From NCBI RefSeq assembly GCF_026340255.1, contig NZ_JAPEPJ010000001.1, positions 4,433,501 to 4,497,500 on the forward strand: a stretch of 64,000 bases of DNA. The letters run 5' to 3'. Positions 29,639 through 39,100 of this stretch are shown here, one piece after another (position 1 is the first letter of the stretch; the number at the start of each line of letters is the position of its first letter). This DNA comes from Streptomyces sp. NBC_01408 (GTDB taxonomy: Bacteria; Actinomycetota; Actinomycetes; Streptomycetales; Streptomycetaceae). The position numbers were made by a program, and so were the translations under genes. The notes below the pieces were generated by a model, which was given only the letters and a program-made list of their open reading frames with translations, had not been told where the DNA came from and ran no database searches.

Positions 29639-31084
29639 GTGACTGTCAATGACGACTCGTTCACCAACTGGAAGAACCGCGAGGAGATCGCGGAGTCGAT
29701 GATCCCGATCATCGGGAAGCTGCACCGGGAGCGGGACGTCACGGTCGTCCTGCACAGCCGTTCCCTGGTGAACAAGTCGGTGGTGAGCATCCTCAAGACC
29801 CACCGATTCGCCCGCCAGATCGACGGTGAGGAGCTCTCGGTCACCGAGACCCTGCCGTTCCTGCAGGCCCTCACGACGCTCGACCTCGGTCCGTCCCAGA
29901 TCGACATCGGGATGCTCGCCGCCACCTACAAGACGGACGACCGCGGTCTGTCGGTGGAGGCGTTCACCGCCGAGGCCGTCATCGGTGCCACGGGTGACAA
30001 CAAGATCGAACGCCGCGAGTCGCGCGACGTCGTCCTCTACGGCTTCGGCCGCATCGGCCGCCTCGTCGCCCGCCTCCTCATCGAGAAGGCCGGCTCCGGC
30101 AACGGCCTGCGCCTGCGCGCCATCGTCGTCCGCGGGGGCGGTGACCAGGACCTGGTCAAGCGCGCCTCGCTGCTGCGCCGCGACTCCATCCACGGCCAGT
30201 TCCAGGGCACGATCACCGTGGACGAGGCGAAGAGCACGATCGTCGCCAACGGCAACGAGATCAAGGTGATCTACGCCAACGACCCGTCCGAGGTCGACTA
30301 CACGGCGTACGGCATCAAGGACGCCATCCTCATCGACAACACCGGAAAGTGGCGCGACCGCGAGGGGCTCTCGAAGCACCTGCGCCCTGGTATCGACAAG
30401 GTCGTCCTGACCGCGCCCGGCAAGGGCGACGTCCCGAACATCGTGCACGGTGTCAACCACGACACGATCAAGCCGGACGAGCAGATCCTGTCCTGCGCCT
30501 CCTGCACCACCAACGCGATCGTCCCGCCGCTCAAGGCGATGGCGGACGAGTACGGGGTGCTGCGCGGCCACGTGGAGACCGTCCACTCGTTCACGAACGA
30601 CCAGAACCTGCTGGACAACTACCACAGCTCGGACCGCCGTGGCCGTTCGGCGCCGCTGAACATGGTCATCACCGAGACCGGCGCGGCCTCCGCGGTCGCC
30701 AAGGCGCTGCCCGACCTCAAGGCGCCGATCACCGGCAGCTCGATCCGCGTTCCCGTCCCGGACGTCTCGATCGCCATCCTGAGCCTGCGCCTGGGCCGCG
30801 AGACCACCCGCGAGGAAGTCCTCGACTACCTCCGCGGCGTCTCGCTGCACTCGCCGCTGAAGCGCCAGATCGACTTCACCACCGCTCCCGACGCCGTCTC
30901 CATGGACTTCGTGGGCTCGCGCCACGCCTCCATCGTCGACGCGGGCGCCACCAAGGTCGACGGCGACAACGCGATCCTCTACCTCTGGTACGACAACGAG
31001 TTCGGCTACTCGTGCCAGGTCATCCGCGTCGTCCAGCACGTGTCCGGGGTGGAGTACCCGACCTACCCGGTCCCGGCGGTCTGA
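29639..31084 (+). CDS. gap: Glyceraldehyde-3-phosphate dehydrogenase, long N-terminal form (GapB type)
   Basis: A 481-aa GAPDH. A Rossmann start (VVLYGFGRIGRLVARLL, ~130-146) is preceded by ~125 extra residues not found in glycolytic GAPDH. Catalytic Cys289 is in SCASCTTN and the C-terminal NEFGYS motif is present. Length and extension match the second, long GAPDH of actinobacteria, which in Corynebacterium works in the gluconeogenic direction; that role is inferred here. GTG start at 29639 with a weak AAAGATAAG ribosome site. Monocistronic with its own terminator. Confidence 0.9.
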   Translation: MTVNDDSFTNWKNREEIAESMIPIIGKLHRERDVTVVLHSRSLVNKSVVSILKTHRFARQIDGEELSVTETLPFLQALTTLDLGPSQIDIGMLAATYKTDDRGLSVEAFTAEAVIGATGDNKIERRESRDVVLYGFGRIGRLVARLLIEKAGSGNGLRLRAIVVRGGGDQDLVKRASLLRRDSIHGQFQGTITVDEAKSTIVANGNEIKVIYANDPSEVDYTAYGIKDAILIDNTGKWRDREGLSKHLRPGIDKVVLTAPGKGDVPNIVHGVNHDTIKPDEQILSCASCTTNAIVPPLKAMADEYGVLRGHVETVHSFTNDQNLLDNYHSSDRRGRSAPLNMVITETGAASAVAKALPDLKAPITGSSIRVPVPDVSIAILSLRLGRETTREEVLDYLRGVSLHSPLKRQIDFTTAPDAVSMDFVGSRHASIVDAGATKVDGDNAILYLWYDNEFGYSCQVIRVVQHVSGVEYPTYPVPAV

Positions 31085-31120
31085 CCTCGGCGGATCCCGT
31101 CCGCCCGGAATGCTGACCGG

Positions 31121-31163
31121 AGCGCCCGGCCTGAACTCCTGTTCAGGCCGGGCGCTCTTTTTT
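31121..31163 (+). terminator. Strong Rho-independent terminator after gap
   Basis: A perfect 16-bp stem (AGCGCCCGGCCTGAAC with GTTCAGGCCGGGCGCT), TCCT loop, then C and six T. The best canonical terminator in the window. Confidence 0.93.
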
Positions 31164-31315
31164 GATCACGGGACGCGGTTCCGGCTGCGTGAGAACCATT
31201 ACATTCGCCCCCAAATAGTCCGTTTCAGGGAAATCATTACGGTTCCGGAATCGTCATCTAGGGGCCGCTGCCGCGGTCCGCGCCACCGCCCGACCGGTCG
31301 GCGCCAGGGAGAGAC

Positions 31316-33166
31316 ATGGGACGCGCGCGCAGCTGGACGGGTGACTGGCGGACCGCACTGCCGCTGGCGGGCGGCGCCGCCGTGCTCGGGCTGGGCAGCC
31401 TCTACGCCACCGGGCTCGTGACGGGCGGCGACATCGACCCGGGTACGCGGGTCCGGGGCGTGGACATCGGCGGGATGAGCCGGGCCCAGGCTCGGCAGAC
31501 GCTGGACCGGGAGCTCGGACCCACCGCCGCGGCGCCCGTGGCGATGAAGATCGGCGACCGCGTCGAGAAGGCCGATCCCGCCGCGCTCGGGCTCTCCCTC
31601 GACACCCTCGCGACCGTCGAGCGCGCCGCACGCACCGGATACGGCCCCGGCACCGTCATCGGCGGGCTGTTCGCCGACGGCGAGCGCGAGGTCGAGCCCG
31701 TGACCCGCATGGACGAGCCGACTGCCCGCGCCGCGGTCGACCGCATCGGCGCGAGCACCCGCCAGCAGGTCCGCGACGGATCGATCGCCTTCGAGAAGGG
31801 CATGCCGAAGACCGTCACCCCGCTCCCGGGCGTCTCCCTGATCACCGGCCAGGCCCTGGACACCCTCCGCGGCGCCTACCTGCGGGCGGAGGCCGGCCCC
31901 GTCGTGATGCCGGTCGCGCGTACGCAGCCGCGCATCGGAGCCGAGGAGACCGGACGGGCCCTTCGACAGTTCGCGCAGCCCGCGATGTCGGGCCCCGTCA
32001 CGCTCACCGTCGCCGGCCGGCGCATACCCGTAGGCCCCGCCGTGCTGGGCGGGCACCTGGAGATGAAGCCCGACGCCCAGGGCCGCCTCGTGCCGGCCCT
32101 GGACTCCAAGGGCCTGCTCGCCGACCCCGCCGTGGCCCGCCCGGTCGAGGCGGTCACCCGGGCCCCGCGCGACGCCGCGCTCGCCGTCGGCGCGGACGGC
32201 CACGTGGTGGTCGGGGACCAGGGCCGCACGGGACGGCAGGTCACGCAGGAGGCGCTCGGCCGGACCGTGCTGCCCCTGCTGACCCGTACGGGCGCGGCCC
32301 GCAGCGGCGAGGTCCCCACCGTGGAGGTCCAGCCCGACCTCACGAGCGCCGAGGCGCGGCGCCTGGGCATCAAGGAGAAGCTCTCCTCCTTCACGGTGGA
32401 ATTCCCGGCCGCCCCGTACCGCACCACCAACATCGGCCGGGCCGTGGAGCTCATCAACGGCTCGGTGGTCCTCCCGGGCAAGGAGTGGAGCTTCAACCGG
32501 ACCGTCGGCGAGCGCACCCCGGAGAACGGCTTCGTCGACGGGATCATGATCAACGACGGCCAGTACGTGAAATCGCCCGGCGGCGGCGTCTCGGCGGTCG
32601 CCACCACCATGTACAACGCCGCGTTCTTCGCGGGCGTCAAGACCGTCGAGCACGGCGCCCACTCGTTCTACATCGAGCGCTACCCCGAGGGCCGGGAAGC
32701 CACCGTCGCCTGGGGCCTCCTCGACCTGCGCTGGGTCAACGACACCGGCCACGCCCTCTACGTCCGGGCCGAATCCACCGACACCTCGCTGACCATCACC
32801 CTCCTCGGCACGAAGAAGTACGACGAGATACGCGCGACCCAGGGGCCGCGCACCCAGGTGACGCCGCCCGGCAAGCGGACGGGCAGCGGACCGAAGTGCG
32901 AGGTCCAGACCCCGCTCGAAGGCTTCGACGTGGCCGTCGGCCGTGTCTTCGTACAGGGCGGCAAGGAGGTCAAGCGCGAGGAGTTCACCACCCACTACAC
33001 CCCGCGCGACGAGGTCACCTGCACCCCGGAGACCCCGGAGACCCCGCAGACCCCGCAGACCCCCGAGACCCCGGAGAAGGCTTCGCCCACGCAGGGCCCG
33101 CGGCCCGTCGGGACCCCGCAGCCCGCGGCCGCCGCGGCCGCCGGCACCGCTCGCAGCCCGCGCTAG
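31316..33166 (+). CDS. VanW-family protein with YoaR-type domains
   Basis: A 616-aa membrane-anchored extracellular protein. One N-terminal membrane segment (LPLAGGAAVLGLGSLYATGL), then YoaR/peptidoglycan-binding-4-like repeats (~45-320), then a VanW domain (~375-500) with FNRTVGERTPENGFVDG and SPGGGVSAVATTMYNAAF. The C-terminus after ~570 is a Thr-Pro-Glu/Gln repeat tail (about eight TPE/TPQ units), probably an extended wall-spanning linker. VanW proteins occur in glycopeptide resistance loci but their function is unknown. ATG at 31316 has GGGAGAGAC upstream. Confidence 0.85.
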   Translation: MGRARSWTGDWRTALPLAGGAAVLGLGSLYATGLVTGGDIDPGTRVRGVDIGGMSRAQARQTLDRELGPTAAAPVAMKIGDRVEKADPAALGLSLDTLATVERAARTGYGPGTVIGGLFADGEREVEPVTRMDEPTARAAVDRIGASTRQQVRDGSIAFEKGMPKTVTPLPGVSLITGQALDTLRGAYLRAEAGPVVMPVARTQPRIGAEETGRALRQFAQPAMSGPVTLTVAGRRIPVGPAVLGGHLEMKPDAQGRLVPALDSKGLLADPAVARPVEAVTRAPRDAALAVGADGHVVVGDQGRTGRQVTQEALGRTVLPLLTRTGAARSGEVPTVEVQPDLTSAEARRLGIKEKLSSFTVEFPAAPYRTTNIGRAVELINGSVVLPGKEWSFNRTVGERTPENGFVDGIMINDGQYVKSPGGGVSAVATTMYNAAFFAGVKTVEHGAHSFYIERYPEGREATVAWGLLDLRWVNDTGHALYVRAESTDTSLTITLLGTKKYDEIRATQGPRTQVTPPGKRTGSGPKCEVQTPLEGFDVAVGRVFVQGGKEVKREEFTTHYTPRDEVTCTPETPETPQTPQTPETPEKASPTQGPRPVGTPQPAAAAAAGTARSPR

Positions 33167-33265
33167 CGCGCCCGGACCGGCCGCCCGCCGGCCACCAGGG
33201 TGTGATCGTACGGACGCGGCGTGCGCATATCCGCAGCCACGAGCGCCGGGAAGTGCTACAACTGG

Positions 33266-35998
33266 GTGCGTGACCCTTCCTCGCCACCCGTGCCGGGCAC
33301 GTCGGTGCGGTCACCCCTAGGCAACAGGTTCAGGAGCGTCGCCGGCCAGGTATTCGTCCTCCAGGTGGCGATCGTGGTGTTGCTCGCCGCCGCCGCGCTG
33401 CTGGCACTGGTCCTCCAGTCACGCCACGACAGCGACCGGGAAGCGAAGAACCGGTCCGTCTCCGTCGCCCAGACCTTCGCCCACTCCCTGGGCCTCCAGG
33501 ACGCCCTGAAGACCCCGGACCCGTCCGCCGTCCTGCAGCCGCTGGCCGAGGCCACGCGCGTGGACGCCGGGGTGGACTTCATCGTCGTGATGGACACCAA
33601 GGGCATCCGCTACACCCATCCCCAGCCGGACCGGATCGGCAAGCCGTTCGTCGGCACCATCGAACCCTCGCTCGCCGGGCACACCTACACGGAGAGCGTG
33701 AACGGCCCCCTCGGCAAGGAGATCCAGGCCGTGGTGCCGGTCATCGCGTCCGACGGCCGCGTCGTCGCGCTGGTGTCGGCGGGCCTGACGGTGGAAAACG
33801 TCTCCGGTGTCGTCGACCGCCAGCTCCCGGTCATCCTCCTGGCCATCGCGACCGGCCTGGCCCTGGCCACCGTGGGCACCGCGCTGATCAGCAGGCGGCT
33901 GCGGCGCCAGACCCACGGGCTCGGCACGCAGGAGATGACCCGCATGTACGAGCACCACGACGCGGTGCTCCATGCCGTCCGCGAAGGGGTGCTGATCACC
34001 GACAACGACCGGCGGCTCCTGCTGGCGAACGACGAGGCCAAACGGCTCCTCGGGCTGCCGGAAGACGCCGAGGGACGCCACATCGGGGACGTGCCGGGCA
34101 TGGAGCGCCGGATGGCGGACCTACTGCTGTCCGGCCGGGTGGCCACCGACGAGGTCCTGGAGAGCGGGGACCGGCTGCTGGTGGTCAACCAGCGGCTCAC
34201 CCTCCCCCGCGGCCGGCCTACGGGCGCCGTGGTCACCATCCGCGACTCCACCGAGATGCAGGTCCTGACCACCCGGGCGGAGACGGCCCGCAGGCGCCTC
34301 AAGCTGCTGTACGACGCGGGCGGCGACATCGGCACCACCCTCGACGTGGTCCGTACGGCCGAGGAGCTCGCCGCCGTCGCCGTACCCCGCTTCGCCGACT
34401 TCGTCACCGTGGACCTGGCCGACTCGGTGCTCGCCGGGGACGAGCCCGGCCCGAGCCCCGACATGCGGCGCACGGCGGTCAGCGGGATCCGCAACGACCA
34501 CCCCCTCTACCCCTGCGGCCGGCTGATCGACTTCCTGCCGTCCACCCCGCAGGCCCGCGGCTACGGCAGCGGTGAGGCCGAGCTGGTGCCCGACCTCTCC
34601 GAGGCGCCCGGCTGGCACGCCCAGGACCCGCCGCGCGCCCGGGCCATCGTCGAGTACGGGATCCACTCCCTCATCGCGGCCCCGCTCACGGCCCGGGGCG
34701 TCGTCCTCGGGGTGGTCAACTTCTGGCGCTCGCGGAAGCCGGAGCCCTTCGACGAGGACGACATGTCGTTCGCCGAGGAACTCGTGGCCCGCGCGGCGGT
34801 CGCCATGGACAACGCCCGCCGCTACACCCGGGAACACGCCCTCGCCGAGACCCTCCAGCGCAGCCTGCTGCCGCGTGCCCTGCCCGAGCAGAGCGCTGTG
34901 GACGTGGCGCACTTCTACCTGCCCGCACAGTCCGGGGTGGGCGGCGACTGGTTCGACGTGATCCCGCTGCCGGGCAGCCGGGTCGCGCTGGTCGTCGGGG
35001 ACGTGGTCGGGCACGGCCTGCACGCCGCGGCCACCATGGGCCGGCTGCGCACCGCGGTGCACAACTTCTCCACCCTCGACCTGCCGCCCGACGAGATCCT
35101 CGCCCGCCTCGACGACCTCGTCCACCGGATCGACCACGACGGGGAGGGCGACGACGTGAACGGCGGCGTACTCGGCGCGACCTGCCTCTACGCCATCTAC
35201 GACCCGGTGTCCCAGCTCTGCACGATGGCGCGGGCGGGGCACCTGCCGCCCCTGGTGGTCGCGCCCGACGGCACGACGGAGATCGTGGAGCTGCCGGCCG
35301 GGCCCCCGCTGGGGCTGGGCGGCATGCCGTTCGAGACCGCCGAGCTGCACCTGCGGGAAGGCAGCCAGCTCGTCCTGTACACGGACGGGCTGGTCGAGGA
35401 GCGGACCCGGGACATCACCGAGGGACTGGAACTGCTCCGGGCGGCGCTGAGCCACCCCGACCGGGACCCGCAGGAGAGCTGCCGGGCCGTGCTCGACATC
35501 CTGCTGCCGGAGCGGCCGACCGACGACGTGGCCCTGCTCATCGCGCGTACCCGGACCCTCGGGCCCGACCGGGTCGTGCAGTGGGACGTGCCGTTCGAGC
35601 CCAGCGCGGTCGGCACGCTGCGCAGCCTCGCGGCGAAGACGCTCGACGACTGGGGCCTGCCGGAACTCGGCTTCGCCACGGAACTGATCCTCAGCGAGCT
35701 GATCACCAACGCCCTGCGGCACGGCAGCGCACCGGTGACCGTACGGCTGCTGCACGACCACACCCTGACCTGCGAGGTGTGGGACGGCAGCAGCACCGCG
35801 CCGCACCTGCGGTACGCCGCCACCACGGACGAGGGAGGCCGGGGCCTGTTCCTGGTGGCGCAGCTCAGCGAGCACTGGGGCACCCGGTACACGCCCGAGG
35901 GAAAGGTCATCTGGGCGGAGCAGGCCCTGCCCGGTCCCGAGGGGGGTGGGGAGCCCGCCCTGGCGGCCTTCCTGGACCTGGACGAGGACGATCTCTGA
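33266..35998 (+). CDS. Membrane sensor: Cache-PAS-GAF-SpoIIE phosphatase-HATPase
   Basis: A 910-aa signalling protein. Two membrane helices (~25-50 and ~190-215) enclose an extracellular Cache-like sensor (TKGIRYTHPQPDRIGKPF), followed by PAS (~235-335), GAF (~370-530), PP2C/SpoIIE phosphatase (~560-760, VGDVVGHGLHA) and a C-terminal RsbW-like ATPase (~780-890, ELITNALRHG, DEGGRGLFLV). It should link an outside signal to a partner-switching sigma regulator. GTG at 33266 (GGGAAG upstream) preferred over GTG 33221, which lacks a ribosome site. Confidence 0.87.
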   Translation: MRDPSSPPVPGTSVRSPLGNRFRSVAGQVFVLQVAIVVLLAAAALLALVLQSRHDSDREAKNRSVSVAQTFAHSLGLQDALKTPDPSAVLQPLAEATRVDAGVDFIVVMDTKGIRYTHPQPDRIGKPFVGTIEPSLAGHTYTESVNGPLGKEIQAVVPVIASDGRVVALVSAGLTVENVSGVVDRQLPVILLAIATGLALATVGTALISRRLRRQTHGLGTQEMTRMYEHHDAVLHAVREGVLITDNDRRLLLANDEAKRLLGLPEDAEGRHIGDVPGMERRMADLLLSGRVATDEVLESGDRLLVVNQRLTLPRGRPTGAVVTIRDSTEMQVLTTRAETARRRLKLLYDAGGDIGTTLDVVRTAEELAAVAVPRFADFVTVDLADSVLAGDEPGPSPDMRRTAVSGIRNDHPLYPCGRLIDFLPSTPQARGYGSGEAELVPDLSEAPGWHAQDPPRARAIVEYGIHSLIAAPLTARGVVLGVVNFWRSRKPEPFDEDDMSFAEELVARAAVAMDNARRYTREHALAETLQRSLLPRALPEQSAVDVAHFYLPAQSGVGGDWFDVIPLPGSRVALVVGDVVGHGLHAAATMGRLRTAVHNFSTLDLPPDEILARLDDLVHRIDHDGEGDDVNGGVLGATCLYAIYDPVSQLCTMARAGHLPPLVVAPDGTTEIVELPAGPPLGLGGMPFETAELHLREGSQLVLYTDGLVEERTRDITEGLELLRAALSHPDRDPQESCRAVLDILLPERPTDDVALLIARTRTLGPDRVVQWDVPFEPSAVGTLRSLAAKTLDDWGLPELGFATELILSELITNALRHGSAPVTVRLLHDHTLTCEVWDGSSTAPHLRYAATTDEGGRGLFLVAQLSEHWGTRYTPEGKVIWAEQALPGPEGGGEPALAAFLDLDEDDL

Positions 35999-36050
35999 CC
36001 CGGTCGGACCCCCGTGCGGGGAGGCGCATATCCAGGCCACACGCAAGGCT

Positions 36051-36083
36051 TCAAGAAGAAAATTCTTGATGTCGCACTAGACT
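36051..36083 (+). promoter_or_regulatory. Palindrome and -10 upstream of the NRPS gene
   Basis: TCAAGAA-GAAAA-TTCTTGA (36051-36069) is a perfect 7-5-7 inverted repeat in an AT-rich island. A TAGACT -10 follows at 36078-36083, 91 nt before the start codon. The repeat sits where a -35 would be, so it is likely an operator or activator site. Confidence 0.5.
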
Positions 36084-36174
36084 GACAGGTTGTTCGGCGC
36101 CGGACCGGAACAACCTGGGCAGACCTGGGCTCCGCCGGCGACCCGGACGTTTCCGGAACGAGACGCGAGGGCCG

Positions 36175-39100
36175 ATGGCAGCAACACCTGAGCACGGTGA
36201 AACCACCCTGCTCGACGACGCGGCGACGAACGACGAGTCCGGCAAGTCCGCCCGGTTCTCCGCCGGGCCCGCCGCACCCACGCGCACCCTCGTCGACATC
36301 TTCGAGGCCTCCGTACGGGAGTACCCCGACGAGCTCGCCCTGGACGACGGCGCCACCCGGCTGACCTACCGGGCGCTGGCCGCCGAGGTCGAGCACCGGC
36401 GGCGGGCCCTCGCGGCCGCCGGAGTGGGACTCGGCGACCGGGTCGGCGTACGCGTCCCGTCCGGGACCAACGAGCTGTACTCGGCCATCCTCGCCGTGCT
36501 CGCCGCGGGCGCGGCCTACGTCCCGGTCGACGCCGAGGACCCCGACGAGCGGGCCGAGCTGGTCTTCGGCGAGGCCGGGGTAGCGGCCGTACTGGGCGCC
36601 GGGGGACGCATCGACGTCACCGGGGCCACCGGCCCGGCCGAAGCCCGCGGCGCCGCCGCCCGGCCCGGCCCCGGGCACGACGCGTGGATCATCTTCACCT
36701 CCGGCTCCACCGGCAAGCCCAAGGGCGTCGCCGTCAGCCACCGCAGCGCCGCCGCCTTCGTCGACGCCGAAGCCGCGCTGTTCCTCGCCGAGGAGCCGAT
36801 CGCACCCGGCGACCGGGTCATGGCCGGGCTGTCCGTCGCCTTCGACGCCTCCTGCGAGGAGATGTGGCTGGCCTGGCGCTACGGCGCCTGCCTCGTGCCC
36901 GTGCCCCGCTCCCAGGTCCGCAGCGGCGCCGACCTCGGCCCCTGGCTGGTGGAGCAGGAGATCACCGTGGTCTCCACCGTGCCGACCCTGGCCGCGCTCT
37001 GGGAGCCCGAGGACCTGGGCGAGGTCCGGCTGCTGATCTTCGGCGGCGAGGCCTGCCCGCCCGAGCTGACCCAGCGCCTGGTCACCGAGGGCCGCGAGGT
37101 CTGGAACACCTACGGCCCCACCGAGGCCACCGTCGTCGCCTGCGCCTCCCTCCTGACCGGTGAGGAGCCGATCCGGATCGGCCTCCCGCTGAACGGCTGG
37201 GAACTGGCCGTCGTCGACGAGTCCGGTGAGCCGGTGCCCATGGGCGGCAGCGGCCAGCTCGTCATCGGCGGCGTCGGCCTGGCCCGCTACCTCGACCCCG
37301 AGAAGGACGCCGAGAAGTACGCCCCGCTGGAATCCCTCGGCTGGCAGCGCGCCTACCGCAGCGGTGACCTCGTCCGCGCGGAACCGGAGGGACTGGTCTT
37401 CCTCGGCCGAGGCGACGAGCAGATCAAGCTCGGCGGCCGCCGGATCGAGCTCGGCGAGGTCGACGCCGCGCTCCAGGGCCTGCCCGGCGTCGCCGGCGCT
37501 GCCGCCGCCGTACGCACGGCGCGCAGCGGCAACCAGCTGCTCGTCGGCTACCTCGTCACCCAGGACGGCTGGGACCACGCGGCGGCCGTGACACGGCTGC
37601 GCGCCGAGCTGCCCGCTGCCCTCGTGCCGCTGCTCGCGCCGGTCGCGGAACTGCCGACCCGCACCTCCGGCAAGGTGGACCGCGACGCCCTGCCCTGGCC
37701 GCTGCCCGAACTGGAGACCAGCGGCCCCACCCAGCAGCTGTACGGAACCGAGGCCTGGCTCGCCGAGCAGTGGAGCGAGACCCTCGGCGTGGCCGTCGCC
37801 GGCGCCGCCGACGACTTCTTCGCCATCGGCGGCAGCAGCCTCGCCGCCGCCCAGCTCACCACCCGGCTGCGTACCCGCTACCCGAGCGCGGCCGTCCTCG
37901 ACATCTACCAGCAGCCCACCCTGCGCAAGCTGGCCCGCCACCTGGAGAAATCCGTACAGGAGGACGGCGCGGCCCGGACCGTCGCCCCGGTGCCGCTCCG
38001 CTCCAAGATCGTCCAGTCGCTCCTGCTGATCCCGCTGTTCACCCTGGTCGGCCTGCGCTGGACCGTGGCGCTGCTGGCGCTGGGCAACGTACTGCACTGG
38101 TTCGGGCCCTACCCGTGGGCGCCGACCGCCTCCTGGTGGCTCGTCGCCGCCGGCGCGGCGCTCCTCTTCAGCCCGCCCGGTCGCCTCGCCGTCGCAGCGG
38201 GCGGCGCACGCCTGCTGCTGCGCGGGGTGAAGGCCGGACGCTACCCGCGCGGCGGCAGCGTGCACCTCAGGCTGTGGACCGCCGAGCGGCTGGCCGAGTA
38301 CGTCGGCGCGACCTCGCTCACCGGCTCCTGGCTGGAGCGCTACGCCCGGGCACTCGGCGCCAAGATCGGCCCCGAGGTGGACCTGCACGCGCTGCCGCCC
38401 GTCACCGGCATGCTCAAACTCGGCCGCGGCTGCGCCGTGGAGTCCGAGGTGGACCTCTCCGGGCACTGGCTCGACGGGGACCGGCTGGAGATCGGCCAGG
38501 TCAAGGTCGGCGCCGGCGCGGTGGTCGGCACGCGCAGCATGCTCTTCCCCGGCGCCCGGGTCGGCAAGCGGGCCGAGGTGGCCCCCGGCTCCGCCGTGGT
38601 CGGGCAGATCCCCACCGGCCAGCGGTGGGCCGGGGCGCCCGCCGGAAAGGTCGGCAAGGCCAAGCGGAACTGGCCCAAGGAGCGCCCGCCGCGCGCCGTC
38701 CACTGGCGCGCCATGTACGGGGCGACCGGCTTCTGCCTCACCGCCCTGCCCGTGCTCGCCACCCTGCCCGCCCTGCTCGTGCTGAGCCGCTTCGTGCCCG
38801 CCGACGCCGGGATCGCCGAGGCCCTGCGCGGAGCGCTGCTCGCCGTGGTGCCCGCGGCACTCGCCTTCGGGTTCGCGTACGCGCTGCTGCTGCTGGTCGC
38901 CGTACGGCTGCTGAGCCTCGGACTGCGCACCGGGACCCATCCGACGCACAGCCGGATCGGCTGGCAGGCCTGGACCGTCACCCAGCTGATGGACCTGTCC
39001 CGGGAGACGCTCTTCCCGCTGTACGCCGCGCTGATCACACCGGTGTGGCTGCGGCTGCTCGGCATGAAGATCGGCCGGGGCGCGGAGGTGTCCACCGTCC

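Noticed and set aside
33025..33090. Short repeats that might suggest a CRISPR or satellite
   Set aside because: They encode the Thr-Pro-Glu/Gln tail of the VanW protein in frame; no spacers.
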